Origin: Tatumella punctata
GTDB lineage: Bacteria > Pseudomonadota > Gammaproteobacteria > Enterobacterales > Enterobacteriaceae
Reading direction: 5' to 3'
Length of the DNA stretch: 64,000 nucleotides
Assembly: GCF_039523735.1 (NCBI RefSeq)
Contig: NZ_BAAAFW010000060.1
Location: 62,001-126,000, forward strand
This document shows positions 26,593 to 35,178 of this stretch, in pieces (within the stretch, counting starts at the first letter, position 1; every line of letters starts with the position of its first letter). The position numbers and the translations under genes were made by a program. Under the pieces are notes generated by a model. It searched no databases, was not told the DNA's origin, and saw nothing but the letters and a program-made list of their open reading frames with translations.

Positions 26593-26613
26593 TGTCAGGG
26601 TCTGACCCTGACA
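26593..26613. repeat. Palindrome in the fldA-fur gap
   Basis: TGTCAGGGTC and GACCCTGACA flank a single T: a perfect 10-bp dyad. It is either the stem of an RNA hairpin downstream of fldA or an operator. No T-run follows on either strand. Confidence 0.6.
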
Positions 26614-26726
26614 TCTCTTATAAGCCGGGCGCTGCCGAAAAGAAGAGTGCGGGTTCTTCTGGTCATGTTAGTCGTTCCCGCAAGTGTCTGAAGTAAACAG
26701 TATCACAACTGATACTAAAACCCCTA

Positions 26727-27257
26727 TTAAGCCTCGAGGATTTCTTTCAGCTGCAGTTCGTCCGAAATCTGGTTTACCCACTGGCTGACACGCTCAGCAG
26801 TCAGCTCTGGCTGACGATCTTCGTCAATCGCCAGTCCGAGGAAGTGGTTGTCATCGGCAAGGCCTTTGGATGCTTCAAAATGGTAACCGGCAGTCGGCCA
26901 GTGGCCGACAATCACCGCGCCTTTTGGCTCGATAATGTCACGCAGGGTACCCAGTGCATCACAGAAATATTCGGCGTAGTCTTCCTGATCACCGCAACCA
27001 AACAGCGCAACCAGCTTACCGTTAAAATCAATTTCTTCGAGGGTCGGGAAGAAGTCATCCCAGTCGCATTGTGCTTCGCCATAGTACCAGGTCGGGATGC
27101 CCAGCAGCAGAATATCGAAAGCTTCCAAATCTTCTTTGGTACTCTTAGCGATATCGTGCACTTCAGCAACGTCTTTACCCAATTGTTTCTGGATCATTTT
27201 CGCGATGTTTTCTGTGTTGCCGGTATCGCTGCCAAAAAAGATGCCTACGATTGCCAT
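26727..27257 (-). CDS. fldA: Flavodoxin 1
   Basis: Low-potential FMN electron carrier serving biosynthetic radical enzymes such as biotin synthase and IspG/IspH. The phosphate-binding loop GSDTGNTENIA is at the N-terminus, with GIPTWYYGEAQCDWDDF and the FMN loop GCGDQEDYAEYF following. At 176 residues it equals E. coli. Lies upstream of fur in the same direction. Confidence 0.97.
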   Translation of the reverse strand: MAIVGIFFGSDTGNTENIAKMIQKQLGKDVAEVHDIAKSTKEDLEAFDILLLGIPTWYYGEAQCDWDDFFPTLEEIDFNGKLVALFGCGDQEDYAEYFCDALGTLRDIIEPKGAVIVGHWPTAGYHFEASKGLADDNHFLGLAIDEDRQPELTAERVSQWVNQISDELQLKEILEA

Positions 27258-27390
27258 GTGGGGATAACCTCTTGAATCTTCGAATCAGATAATTGTAATG
27301 TCACTACAGATGCGCAGATGATAACAGACCTGCGATGTGTGCGGAACTTGTAAACCGGTCAGATTTGTCCCTGAGTGCGTTTCCCTGAAC

Positions 27391-27666
27391 TCAGTCCTGC
27401 TTTAGCTGTGCCAGAATAATTTGTTCAATAAGTTCACTGCGGCTCAGGTTACGTTCCGCAGCCAGCGCGTTCAGAGCATCGACGACTTCAGTGTTCATTT
27501 TGAGTTCAACCCGTTGTAAACCTCGGACTTTATCTCGTTTCAGTTGATTGCGCTTATTTATCCGCAATTGCTCATCCCGGGAAAGCAGACTGGTTTTGGG
27601 ACGACCGGGCCGGCGTTCGTTGGCGAACAAATCGAGCGTGGTACGATCCGTATTTTCTTTTGCCAT
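27391..27666 (-). CDS. ybfE: YbfE, LexA-regulated ribbon-helix-helix-like protein
   Basis: A 91-residue basic protein similar to E. coli YbfE (97 aa). The N-terminus MAKENTDRTTLDLFANERRP leads into a C-terminal segment (VELKMNTEVVDALNALAAER) that looks like a ribbon-helix-helix fold, so DNA binding is plausible but unproven. The frame opens at 27705; the ATG ending at 27666 matches the E. coli start. E. coli ybfE is SOS-regulated, but I could not find a consensus LexA box here; a different palindrome, TGTATC-A-GATACA, lies 26 bases upstream. Confidence 0.88.
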   Translation of the reverse strand: MAKENTDRTTLDLFANERRPGRPKTSLLSRDEQLRINKRNQLKRDKVRGLQRVELKMNTEVVDALNALAAERNLSRSELIEQIILAQLKQD

Positions 27667-27691
27667 GATTTTTGAAACTGAACACCTGCTA

Positions 27692-27704
27692 TGTATCAGA
27701 TACA
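27692..27704. promoter_or_regulatory. Palindrome upstream of ybfE
   Basis: TGTATC-A-GATACA, a perfect 6-bp dyad 26 bases upstream of the ybfE start. It does not have the CTG-N10-CAG spacing of a LexA box. Function unknown. Confidence 0.4.
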
Positions 27705-27811
27705 CGCAGCTTATGATGAATGAATACCGTTATCATGTTAAAAGCACACGATAAAAATTTAGCGCGCAATCATACTCCAGTGCGATGAAGGACGCCAATG
27801 TTTAAACCATC

Positions 27812-28594
27812 TCAGCCCTGAGTTTTCTGCGGGCCGTATAAAAAACGCTGAACTGCGTTGAGCACTGCCACAGGTTTTTCCGCATGGACCCAGTGACCGG
27901 CACCGGCAATGATATGTGCTTTCGCACAGGGAAATTGTGCCAGTAACGGGGTACGGTACAGCGGGTCAAGGTAAGGTGATGCACCTCCGCCGATAAATAA
28001 TGCCGGATGAGGCCAGCAAGGGCAGGTTTCCCAGCCAGCAATGGTGGTGTAGTTTTCCCATAAAGCCGGCACATTAAACAACCATTCTCCCTGATGAAAA
28101 GATTTAAGCAGAAAATTAATCACCATCTCATCCCTGAGTATGGGTCTCATCAGTTCCGCCGCCGCATCTCTTCGGGTGACCGCTGCCTGACTGACCGCCC
28201 GCAGTGCTGCGAAAATATCGTCATGGCGACGAATCTGATAATCGACCGGGGCAATATCAATCATCACCAGTCGTTTGATCCGTGCCGGTGCCAGTGCGGA
28301 CATGGCCATGGCAATTTTTCCGCCCATCGAATGGCCGATAACATTCACCGTTCCGAGTTGCAGATGGTCGAGAGTATCGAGCATATCCCGGGCCATGGCG
28401 GCATAGGACATCTCTGCTGCCCGCGGAGAATGTCCGTGGTTTCGCACATCGACCTGAACCACCGGCGCGCGGGATTTCAGATGACGGGCCAATACCCCCA
28501 GGTTATCCAGGCTGCCAAACAACCCATGGATCAATAAGATCGGGGATAATTCTTCATCAAATTGTTCAGTTTGCAGACGGCTGTTTAAAATCAT
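27812..28594 (-). CDS. ybfF: Alpha/beta-hydrolase esterase YbfF
   Basis: Acyl-CoA/carboxylesterase-type alpha/beta hydrolase. The oxyanion region is PILLIHGLFGSLDNLG, the nucleophile Ser lies in IGHSMGGK, and the catalytic His in GAGHWVHAEKP. The 260 residues compare with 254 in E. coli. Divergent from seqA and upstream of ybfE in the same direction. The natural substrate is unknown. Confidence 0.94.
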   Translation of the reverse strand: MILNSRLQTEQFDEELSPILLIHGLFGSLDNLGVLARHLKSRAPVVQVDVRNHGHSPRAAEMSYAAMARDMLDTLDHLQLGTVNVIGHSMGGKIAMAMSALAPARIKRLVMIDIAPVDYQIRRHDDIFAALRAVSQAAVTRRDAAAELMRPILRDEMVINFLLKSFHQGEWLFNVPALWENYTTIAGWETCPCWPHPALFIGGGASPYLDPLYRTPLLAQFPCAKAHIIAGAGHWVHAEKPVAVLNAVQRFLYGPQKTQG

Positions 28595-28834
28595 GGCAAA
28601 GTTCTTACGGTTGAAAGCCTGGCTTAGGGTATCATGGTTTAATCTTTCATGAACTCAGCAGAAAATGTTTAGGGTATTATCTGACTTTTAGCGGAATTGC
28701 TATTCAGCGCTTCCGGCTTCGCTGAGTTTAATTTTATAATCACCTGGTAAAATATCGGGCGCAGAATACCGGATATTTAGCGGCACAACTGCGCAGAAAG
28801 ACATTTTACCCCAGTCATAACAGTACGGAATAAG

Positions 28835-29380
28835 ATGAAAACGATTGAAATAGACGATGATCTTTATCGTTATATTGCCAGCCATACACACCATATTGGT
28901 GAAAGTGCCTCTGATATATTACGCAGAATGCTGAATGTATCCGGGCTGGCGGAATCCGCGGCTCAGGAAATACCGTCTGAGAAACGTGATACGCCGCTAC
29001 TGGCAGAAACCCGAGCTGGCTCTCGCCCGCAGGATCGGGTCCGTACCGTACGTGAATTGCTGTTATCTGACGAATATGCGGAACAAAAACGTGCTGTTAA
29101 CCGGTTTATGATGGTGTTATCCACCCTCTACCGGCTGGACCCGCGGGAATTTCAGGTAGCTACCACCACCATGCAGGGCCGCACCCGGGTGTATTTTGCC
29201 GGTGATGAACAAACATTGTTACAGAATGGTACGCATACCAAACCAAAACATATTCCCGGAACCCCGTATTGGGTGATTACTAATACGAATACCGGCCGCA
29301 AATGCAGCATGATTGAACATATTATGCAGTCGATGAAGTTCCCTCAGGAGCTTGCTGACAAAGTTTGCGGTACTATTTAA
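28835..29380 (+). CDS. seqA: Negative modulator of replication initiation SeqA
   Basis: Binds hemimethylated GATC clusters to sequester oriC and organise new DNA. The N-terminal oligomerisation ribbon-helix (MKTIEIDDDLYRYIASHT) and the C-terminal DNA-binding domain (NHTKPKHIPGTPYWV-type block; SMIEHIMQSMKFP) are intact. At 181 residues it matches E. coli exactly. pgm follows 30 bases downstream in the same direction, as in E. coli. Confidence 0.97.
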   Translation: MKTIEIDDDLYRYIASHTHHIGESASDILRRMLNVSGLAESAAQEIPSEKRDTPLLAETRAGSRPQDRVRTVRELLLSDEYAEQKRAVNRFMMVLSTLYRLDPREFQVATTTMQGRTRVYFAGDEQTLLQNGTHTKPKHIPGTPYWVITNTNTGRKCSMIEHIMQSMKFPQELADKVCGTI

Positions 29381-29410
29381 TCCGAACTTAAGCGTTAGGG
29401 AGAAATGCCG

Positions 29411-31051
29411 ATGGCCAATCACCCACGGGCAGGGCAACCTGCTCAGCAGAGTGATCTGATTAATGTTGCACAACTGACATCACAATATTATGTACTGAAA
29501 CCGGATGTTTCTGACAGTGAACATGCCGTTAAATTCGGCACCTCCGGCCACCGTGGTAGTGCAGCACGTAACAGCTTCAATGAAACACATATCCTTGCTA
29601 TCGCCCAGGCTATTGCCGAGGAACGCAAAAAAAATGGAATTACCGGGCCATGTTATGTAGGTAAAGATACTCATGCACTTTCAGAGCCAGCAATTCTTTC
29701 AGTACTGGAAGTGCTGACGGCGAATGGCGTTGAAGTGATTGTCCAGCAGGATAATGGCTATACACCGACACCGGCTATCTCTAACGCAATCCTCGAACAT
29801 AATAAACGTGGCGCTTCGCTGGCTGACGGTATTGTCATAACGCCTTCTCATAATCCGCCTGAAGACGGGGGGATCAAATATAATCCGCCCAATGGCGGAC
29901 CTGCGGATACCAATGTCACGAAAGTGGTTGAAGCACGTGCTAACCAGCTGATAAAAGATGAATTACGGGATATAAAACGTTACACCCCGGCACAGGCTGC
30001 CGCCAGCGGTCTGATTCATGAGCAGGATCTGGTACAGCCGTATATTGAAGGGCTGGCAGAGATTATTGATTTTGATGCCATCAGAAACGCTAATCTGACC
30101 ATCGGTGTTGATCCGCTGGGCGGTTCAGGCATTGCCTACTGGCCACGTATTGCAGAACATTATCAGCTGAATATTACGCTGGTAAATGATGCTATCGATC
30201 AGACCTTCCGTTTTATGCATCTCGATAAAGATGGCGCAATCCGTATGGATTGTTCATCCGAATGTGCAATGGCGGGCTTACTGGCGCTGCGTGATAAGTT
30301 TGATTTAGCTTTTGCCAACGATCCGGACTATGACCGGCATGGTATCGTGACGCCAGCCGGATTAATGAATCCTAACCACTATCTGGCGGTCGCAATTAAT
30401 TATCTGTTCCGTCACCGTAAACAATGGTCACCGGAAGTTGCTGTGGGTAAAACCCTGGTGTCCAGTGCCATGATTGACCGGGTAGTGCAGGATCTCGGTC
30501 GTAAACTGGTCGAAGTCCCGGTGGGTTTCAAATGGTTCGTGGATGGTCTGTTTGATGGCAGCCTTGGGTTCGGTGGAGAAGAGAGCGCCGGTGCTTCATT
30601 CCTGCGTTTTGATGGCACGCCATGGTCCACGGATAAAGACGGTATTATTATGTGTCTGCTGGCGGCAGAAATTACCGCTGTGACAGGACTTAATCCGCAA
30701 CAGCACTATGATAACCTGGCGGAGAAATTTGGGTCGCCGAGTTATAACCGTCTGCAGGCTGCGGCCAGTACATCACAGAAGGCGGCGTTATCTAAGCTGT
30801 CTCCTGAAATGGTCAGCGCAGAGACACTGGCGGGCGATCCGATCATTGCCCGTCTGACTGACGCTCCGGGTAATGGTGCCTCTATCGGTGGTCTGAAAGT
30901 GATGACCGCGAACGGCTGGTTTGCTGCACGTCCGTCAGGGACCGAAGATGCTTACAAAATCTATTGTGAGAGTTTCCTCGGCGCAGAACATCGCGAGAAA
31001 ATTGAAAAAGAAGCCGTACAGATTGTCAGCGAAGTGCTGAAAAATGCCTGA
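29411..31051 (+). CDS. pgm: Phosphoglucomutase (alpha-D-glucose)
   Basis: Interconverts glucose-1-P and glucose-6-P. The phosphoserine loop is ITPSHNPPEDGG, the metal-binding loop NDPDYDRHG, the sugar-binding loop GEESAGAS, and the phosphate-binding loop ARPSGTED. Starting at MANHPRAGQ (29411) gives 546 residues, as in E. coli; an ATG two codons earlier is also in frame, but GGGAG is better spaced for 29411. Ends at a strong terminator. Confidence 0.97.
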   Translation: MANHPRAGQPAQQSDLINVAQLTSQYYVLKPDVSDSEHAVKFGTSGHRGSAARNSFNETHILAIAQAIAEERKKNGITGPCYVGKDTHALSEPAILSVLEVLTANGVEVIVQQDNGYTPTPAISNAILEHNKRGASLADGIVITPSHNPPEDGGIKYNPPNGGPADTNVTKVVEARANQLIKDELRDIKRYTPAQAAASGLIHEQDLVQPYIEGLAEIIDFDAIRNANLTIGVDPLGGSGIAYWPRIAEHYQLNITLVNDAIDQTFRFMHLDKDGAIRMDCSSECAMAGLLALRDKFDLAFANDPDYDRHGIVTPAGLMNPNHYLAVAINYLFRHRKQWSPEVAVGKTLVSSAMIDRVVQDLGRKLVEVPVGFKWFVDGLFDGSLGFGGEESAGASFLRFDGTPWSTDKDGIIMCLLAAEITAVTGLNPQQHYDNLAEKFGSPSYNRLQAAASTSQKAALSKLSPEMVSAETLAGDPIIARLTDAPGNGASIGGLKVMTANGWFAARPSGTEDAYKIYCESFLGAEHREKIEKEAVQIVSEVLKNA

Positions 31052-31070
31052 CGGCTATCCATAGTAACAA

Positions 31071-31096
31071 AGGCGCTGATATCAGCGCCTTTTTTT
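31071..31096 (+). terminator. Rho-independent terminator of seqA-pgm
   Basis: AGGCGCTGAT directly joined to ATCAGCGCCT, followed by a run of T residues. Confidence 0.9.
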
Positions 31097-31202
31097 ATCC
31101 TGGCGGCCCGGAGTTTTGAGCCAGGCAGAAGCAATAATAGTGCCATCCCCCGCGCATCCCCGCCAGGCAAGAGGACCTTTACGTGGCGCGGGACGATATT
31201 GT

Positions 31203-31236
31203 AAACTTGTACAAAATTCTAACAAGGTACAAGTTT
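31203..31236. promoter_or_regulatory. Perfect 10-bp inverted repeat before the TudS/DUF1722-phrB unit
   Basis: AAACTTGTAC (31203-31212) and GTACAAGTTT (31227-31236) are exact reverse complements separated by 14 bases. The right arm abuts the ATG at 31237. It may be an operator for a dimeric regulator or a translation-controlling hairpin, since the weak AAGG Shine-Dalgarno lies at its inner edge. Confidence 0.6.
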
Positions 31237-32055
31237 ATGCCTCCTTTAGTCGTCGCTGGCCTGCTGGCCGGTTCTGATTATGCCCCGGTGACTGAGCACC
31301 TGCTGATGGCATTGCCCGCCGAATGGCAACTGCTACAGCTGCCGCTGACTGAGTTGTCCGGCATGCTTCAGGACTGTGATGTGGCCCGGAGCAATACGCA
31401 GCCAAAGGCTTATTACCCTGAATTACCGGTCAGCGGCATCATTGTCAGCCGCAATGTTACTGAGTCCGGTGATGCGCTATTTTCTCCGCAACATTTGCAA
31501 CGGCAGCTGGTCGATATGCCGGTCTGCAGTGAGGACGGACTTCAGGATCCTGAACAACGGCGGCTGTTTATTCAGGCAGTCAGCGCCCGTGCAGAGTTCG
31601 ATGCATTGTGTGAGTCGCGGCTCAGTGCGCATCAGCTGATTCAGTTCCATAGCCGGTATAAATCGTTGTTACTGGCACACTCACAGCCGTTATATCGTCA
31701 GCTGGGGCCGCTGGTGGCAGGGATATCTGAATGGTCGTCCCTGAAAGATTTTGCCGCAGAATATCGCAGCAGGATGATGGCAATCATGTTATTACCTGAC
31801 AGCCGTGCCAACCATACCAATGTCCTGATGCATATTCAGGGATATTTCAGGCCTTACCTGAGTAGCGCCCGGCGCCAGCACCTGACGGAAACTATTGAAC
31901 ACTATCGTTGCGGGTTACTCCCTCTTTCCGTACCGGTCACGGAATTACGTCAGTTACTGGCGGAATACCCTCATCCCTGGCTTGAATCGCAACGCTATCT
32001 GTTTCCTTATCTGCCTTCGGCGCGGAAATGTACTGAATTACAGGAGGATAAGTGA
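31237..32055 (+). CDS. Degenerate TudS (DUF523)-like domain fused to DUF1722 (YbgA family)
   Basis: The C-terminal half (about residues 130-272; FHSRYKSLLLAHSQPLYRQL, NHTNVLMHIQGYF, ESQRYLFPYLP) is a clear DUF1722 domain, the YbgA family found beside phr in E. coli. The N-terminal half has the layout of DUF523/TudS, the 2-thiouracil desulfurase family, but the segments that normally carry the three [4Fe-4S]-binding cysteines read VVAGLLAG, PLTELSGML and SRNVTESGD; none has the expected Cys. The enzyme half therefore looks inactive. The frame is open from a GTG at 31183, but the ATG at 31237 matches the family N-terminus. It overlaps phrB by four bases (GTGA), so the two are translationally coupled. 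Confidence 0.8.
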   Translation: MPPLVVAGLLAGSDYAPVTEHLLMALPAEWQLLQLPLTELSGMLQDCDVARSNTQPKAYYPELPVSGIIVSRNVTESGDALFSPQHLQRQLVDMPVCSEDGLQDPEQRRLFIQAVSARAEFDALCESRLSAHQLIQFHSRYKSLLLAHSQPLYRQLGPLVAGISEWSSLKDFAAEYRSRMMAIMLLPDSRANHTNVLMHIQGYFRPYLSSARRQHLTETIEHYRCGLLPLSVPVTELRQLLAEYPHPWLESQRYLFPYLPSARKCTELQEDK

Positions 32056-33494
32056 AAACACATATTGTCTGGCTGCGTGCAGATTTACGACTGCATGATA
32101 ATCCTGCACTTTATGCCGCCTGCCAGGATCCTCAGGCAAGGGTCATTGCTCTGTATATTGCCACCCCGGGGCAATGGCAGCAGCATGATGTTTCTGGTCG
32201 TCAGCTGGAATTTATCCGCGACGGGCTGAAACTGCTGAGTGAAGAATTATCGGCACTCCGTATCCCGTTATTATATGCCTCTGCTGACAGTTTTACCGAC
32301 AGTGTCTCCTGTCTGACAACGCTCTGTATAAAGCATCAGGCAACTCAGCTGTTTTATAATTACCAGTATGAACTCAATGAACAACGACGGGACCGGCTGG
32401 CAGAACAGCAGCTCTCCGCCAGCGGTATTATCTGTGAAGGATTTCATGACGGGACCCTGTTGCCGCCGGGCAGTGTGCTGACCGGTAAAGGGACAATGTA
32501 CAATGTTTATACCCCGTTCAGTAAAGCCTTGCTGAAGGTGCTTAATACAGAGCTTCCCGAATGCTATCCGTCACCGGCAGTCAGAGAATACCCGGCTGAT
32601 CTGGCCGGAGATGAGATTCCGTGCCTCAGCCCGGACAGCCAGCAATATGACCGGAAATTATTCCCGCCGGGCCACCGGGCTGCATTACAACGTTTACGCA
32701 GTTTCAGTCAGGATAAAATCCGGGATTACCACCGGCTGCGTGATTTTCCTGAGCAACCGGCAACCAGCGGGTTGTCCCCTTATCTGACGACCGGACAAAT
32801 TTCCGCCCGTCAGTGTCTGCGACGTATTGTCCATGATCATCCCCGGGCGCTGTCCGGCGGCGATGAAGGCAGCTGGCTGAATGAAATTTTCTGGCGTGAA
32901 TTTTATCGCCATTTACTGGTCGCGTATCCGCAATTATGCCGGCATCAGCCGTTTACGGACTGGACGCGAAATATCCGCTGGCAGCAGAATGATGTGCAGT
33001 TTACTGCCTGGCAACAGGGCAGCACCGGGTTTCCGATAGTGGATGCCGCGATGCGGCAATTACAGGAAACGGGCTGGATGCATAATCGCCTGAGAATGAT
33101 CGTTGCCAGTTTTCTGGTAAAAGATTTGCTTATCGACTGGCGGCAAGGTGAACGCTATTTTATGTCACAACTACTTGATGGCGATCTGGCGGCGAATAAT
33201 GGTGGCTGGCAGTGGGCAGCGTCGACGGGTACCGATGCTGCGCCTTATTTCCGTATTTTTAATCCGCGTTTACAGGGAGAACGTTTTGACCCGCAGGGCG
33301 ATTTTATCCGCCGCTGGCTGCCTGAACTGGCGGGAATACCGGGAAAAGCTATCCATGACCCCCATGAGTGGGCAAAAAAGAACCGTGTAACGCTGGCTTA
33401 TCCGTTACCGATTGTCGATCATAAGCAGGCACGGCAGACTACGCTGCAGGCATTCGAAACTGCCCGTAAAGGCGGAAATTCAGTACAGGAATAA
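32052..33494 (+). CDS. phrB: Deoxyribodipyrimidine photolyase
   Basis: Light-driven repair of cyclobutane pyrimidine dimers using FADH- and a folate antenna. The N-terminal antenna domain starts HIVWLRADLRLHDNPAL. The FAD-binding helical domain contains WLNEIFWREFYRHLL, DAAMRQLQETGWMHNRLRM and NNGGWQWAASTGTDAAPYFRIFNP. The 480 residues compare with 472 in E. coli. It starts with GTG preceded by AGGAGG, overlapping the upstream gene's stop. Confidence 0.96.
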   Translation: MKTHIVWLRADLRLHDNPALYAACQDPQARVIALYIATPGQWQQHDVSGRQLEFIRDGLKLLSEELSALRIPLLYASADSFTDSVSCLTTLCIKHQATQLFYNYQYELNEQRRDRLAEQQLSASGIICEGFHDGTLLPPGSVLTGKGTMYNVYTPFSKALLKVLNTELPECYPSPAVREYPADLAGDEIPCLSPDSQQYDRKLFPPGHRAALQRLRSFSQDKIRDYHRLRDFPEQPATSGLSPYLTTGQISARQCLRRIVHDHPRALSGGDEGSWLNEIFWREFYRHLLVAYPQLCRHQPFTDWTRNIRWQQNDVQFTAWQQGSTGFPIVDAAMRQLQETGWMHNRLRMIVASFLVKDLLIDWRQGERYFMSQLLDGDLAANNGGWQWAASTGTDAAPYFRIFNPRLQGERFDPQGDFIRRWLPELAGIPGKAIHDPHEWAKKNRVTLAYPLPIVDHKQARQTTLQAFETARKGGNSVQE

Positions 33495-33502
33495 GGTTAT
33501 CC

Positions 33503-34246
33503 ATGAAAAACACCATGCTTGAAGAATTAATTAATCAGCAGCTTAACAGCCAGAGCTTCAGCGATTATGCGCCGAATGGGATGCAGGTTGAAGGCCGTCA
33601 GCAGGTCCGTAAGGTGGTGACCGGAGTAACTGCCTGCCAGGCGCTGCTCGATGAAGCTGTGCGTTTACAAGCGGACGCATTAATTGTGCACCATGGCTAT
33701 TTCTGGAAAAACGAATCGCCGCTGATTAAAGGGATGAAGCGTCAGCGACTACGGACGTTATTACTGAATGACATTAATCTGTATGGCTGGCATCTGCCAT
33801 TAGATGCCCACCCTGAACTGGGTAATAACGCACAACTGGCAAAACTGCTGGGCATTATCCCTGAAGGTGAAATTGCCCCTTTAGTCCCTTGCGGGCGTCT
33901 GGCTGTTCCGATGGAAGGGGAAGCATTTGCTGAACTGATCGGCCAAAAACTGGGCCGTGCGCCGCTGCATTGTGCTGATAATGCTCCTCAGACGATCCGT
34001 ACTCTGGCCTGGTGTACAGGTGGCGGACAGGGCTTTATTGATGACGCGGCAGAGTATGGGGTTGATGCCTTTATCAGCGGTGAAGTTTCCGAAAAGACTA
34101 TCCATGTGGCCCGTGAGTGCGGTCTGCATTTCTTTGCTGCCGGCCATCATGCCACCGAGCGTGGCGGGGTTAAAGCCCTGGGCGAGTGGCTGACTGAAAC
34201 CCACGGGCTGGACGTCACATTTGTTGATATTGATAACCCTGCCTGA
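33503..34246 (+). CDS. ybgI: NIF3-like dinuclear metal protein YbgI
   Basis: Hexameric toroidal protein of the Nif3/GTP cyclohydrolase I-like family, with a dinuclear metal site: IVHHGYFWKNE, DAHPELGNN and HHATERGG supply the ligands. At 247 residues it equals E. coli. It follows phrB by 8 bases, so it is probably in the same transcript. Radiation-resistance and hydrolase roles have been suggested; the reaction is unsettled. Confidence 0.94.
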   Translation: MKNTMLEELINQQLNSQSFSDYAPNGMQVEGRQQVRKVVTGVTACQALLDEAVRLQADALIVHHGYFWKNESPLIKGMKRQRLRTLLLNDINLYGWHLPLDAHPELGNNAQLAKLLGIIPEGEIAPLVPCGRLAVPMEGEAFAELIGQKLGRAPLHCADNAPQTIRTLAWCTGGGQGFIDDAAEYGVDAFISGEVSEKTIHVARECGLHFFAAGHHATERGGVKALGEWLTETHGLDVTFVDIDNPA

Positions 34247-34521
34247 GGTATCACACCCGCCCGGCTATGCGGCGGAAACGGCTAAAGGTTTCCGCCATAT
34301 CTCATCTTATCCCCGTTTTTCACTGCTTTTTTCTGCATAACCTCCGTAAAAAAGGTGTGTTTTGTCAGAGATAAACAACCTTAAAAGCATCCCGGATATT
34401 AAAATTATTGACATAAATCCTCCGGTTGCGGATAAGGTTATTAACGGAATGACTCCCCGTTTATCCGGCAGCCGGTAATATAACGCGGGAGTTGTTGACA
34501 GGGGATAAGTGGAGGCAGGTT

Positions 34522-35178
34522 GTGCAGCAACTAAGATGTTACATGCTGGGTGAACAGGCGTTAGTTCTGGAGTTGTCGGCACCATTATTGCTGGACTCAC
34601 AGCAAAAAATCCGCGGGTTAACCCGGCGGTTATCTGCGCTGGAACAGGTTCAGGAAGTGGTGCCTGGCATGAATAACCTGACGGTTATGCTCCGTGAGAT
34701 TCCTGCTGATCCGCTGGCCGCCCTGCGACAGCTGCGCAGTTGGTGGGATGAAAGTGATGCCGATGAGTCGGTTTCCCGCACCATCGAGATTCCGGTGGTG
34801 TATGGGGGAGATGCCGGGCCGGATCTTGCAGCGGTTGCCAGGCAATGTCAGCTGACGGCGTCGCAGGTCGTGGAACGGCACAGCGCGGTGCTATACACCG
34901 TTTATTGTATTGGTTTTCAGCCGGGGTTTCCTTATCTTGGCGGGCTGGACCCGGCGATCCATTGTCCGCGCCGTGCTGAGCCGCGGGTCTCTGTACCTGC
35001 GGGCAGTGTCGGCATTGGTGGCAGCCAGACCGGTATTTATCCGTTAGCTGCCCCGGGTGGCTGGCAGCTTATTGGCCGTACCCTGACGCCGTTGTTTTTA
35101 GCACAACGAACCCCTCCGGCACTGCTGGCGCCGGGCGACAGAGTACGTTTTGTTCCGCAAAAGGAGGGGCAATGTTAA
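34522..35178 (+). CDS. pxpB: 5-oxoprolinase subunit B
   Basis: Part of the PxpABC ATP-dependent 5-oxoprolinase, which opens the damage product pyroglutamate to glutamate. Signature stretches are CIGFQPGFPYLGGL, PRRAEPRVSVPAGSVGIGG and YPLAAPGGWQLIG. The frame opens at a TTG at 34492, but GTG at 34522 has GGAGG six bases upstream and gives MQQLRCYMLGE and 218 residues, exactly as in E. coli. It overlaps pxpC by seven bases. Confidence 0.95.
   Translation: MQQLRCYMLGEQALVLELSAPLLLDSQQKIRGLTRRLSALEQVQEVVPGMNNLTVMLREIPADPLAALRQLRSWWDESDADESVSRTIEIPVVYGGDAGPDLAAVARQCQLTASQVVERHSAVLYTVYCIGFQPGFPYLGGLDPAIHCPRRAEPRVSVPAGSVGIGGSQTGIYPLAAPGGWQLIGRTLTPLFLAQRTPPALLAPGDRVRFVPQKEGQC

Larger units (their letters stand above)
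26402..26726. other. Structured gap between fldA and fur
   Basis: This 325-bp stretch has no supported gene but holds several perfect inverted repeats: GACCTGA/TCAGGTC enclosing AACACTT/AAGTGTT (26522-26578), and TGTCAGGGTC/GACCCTGACA (26593-26613). A TATAAT-type -10 for fur lies at 26488-26493 (minus). Confidence 0.6.

Noticed and set aside
31183..31236. Upstream GTG start adding 18 residues to the TudS/DUF1722 protein
   Set aside because: It has a plausible GAGG, but the family N-terminus aligns with the ATG at 31237 and the extra residues would be encoded by the perfect inverted repeat. It is kept only as an alternative.
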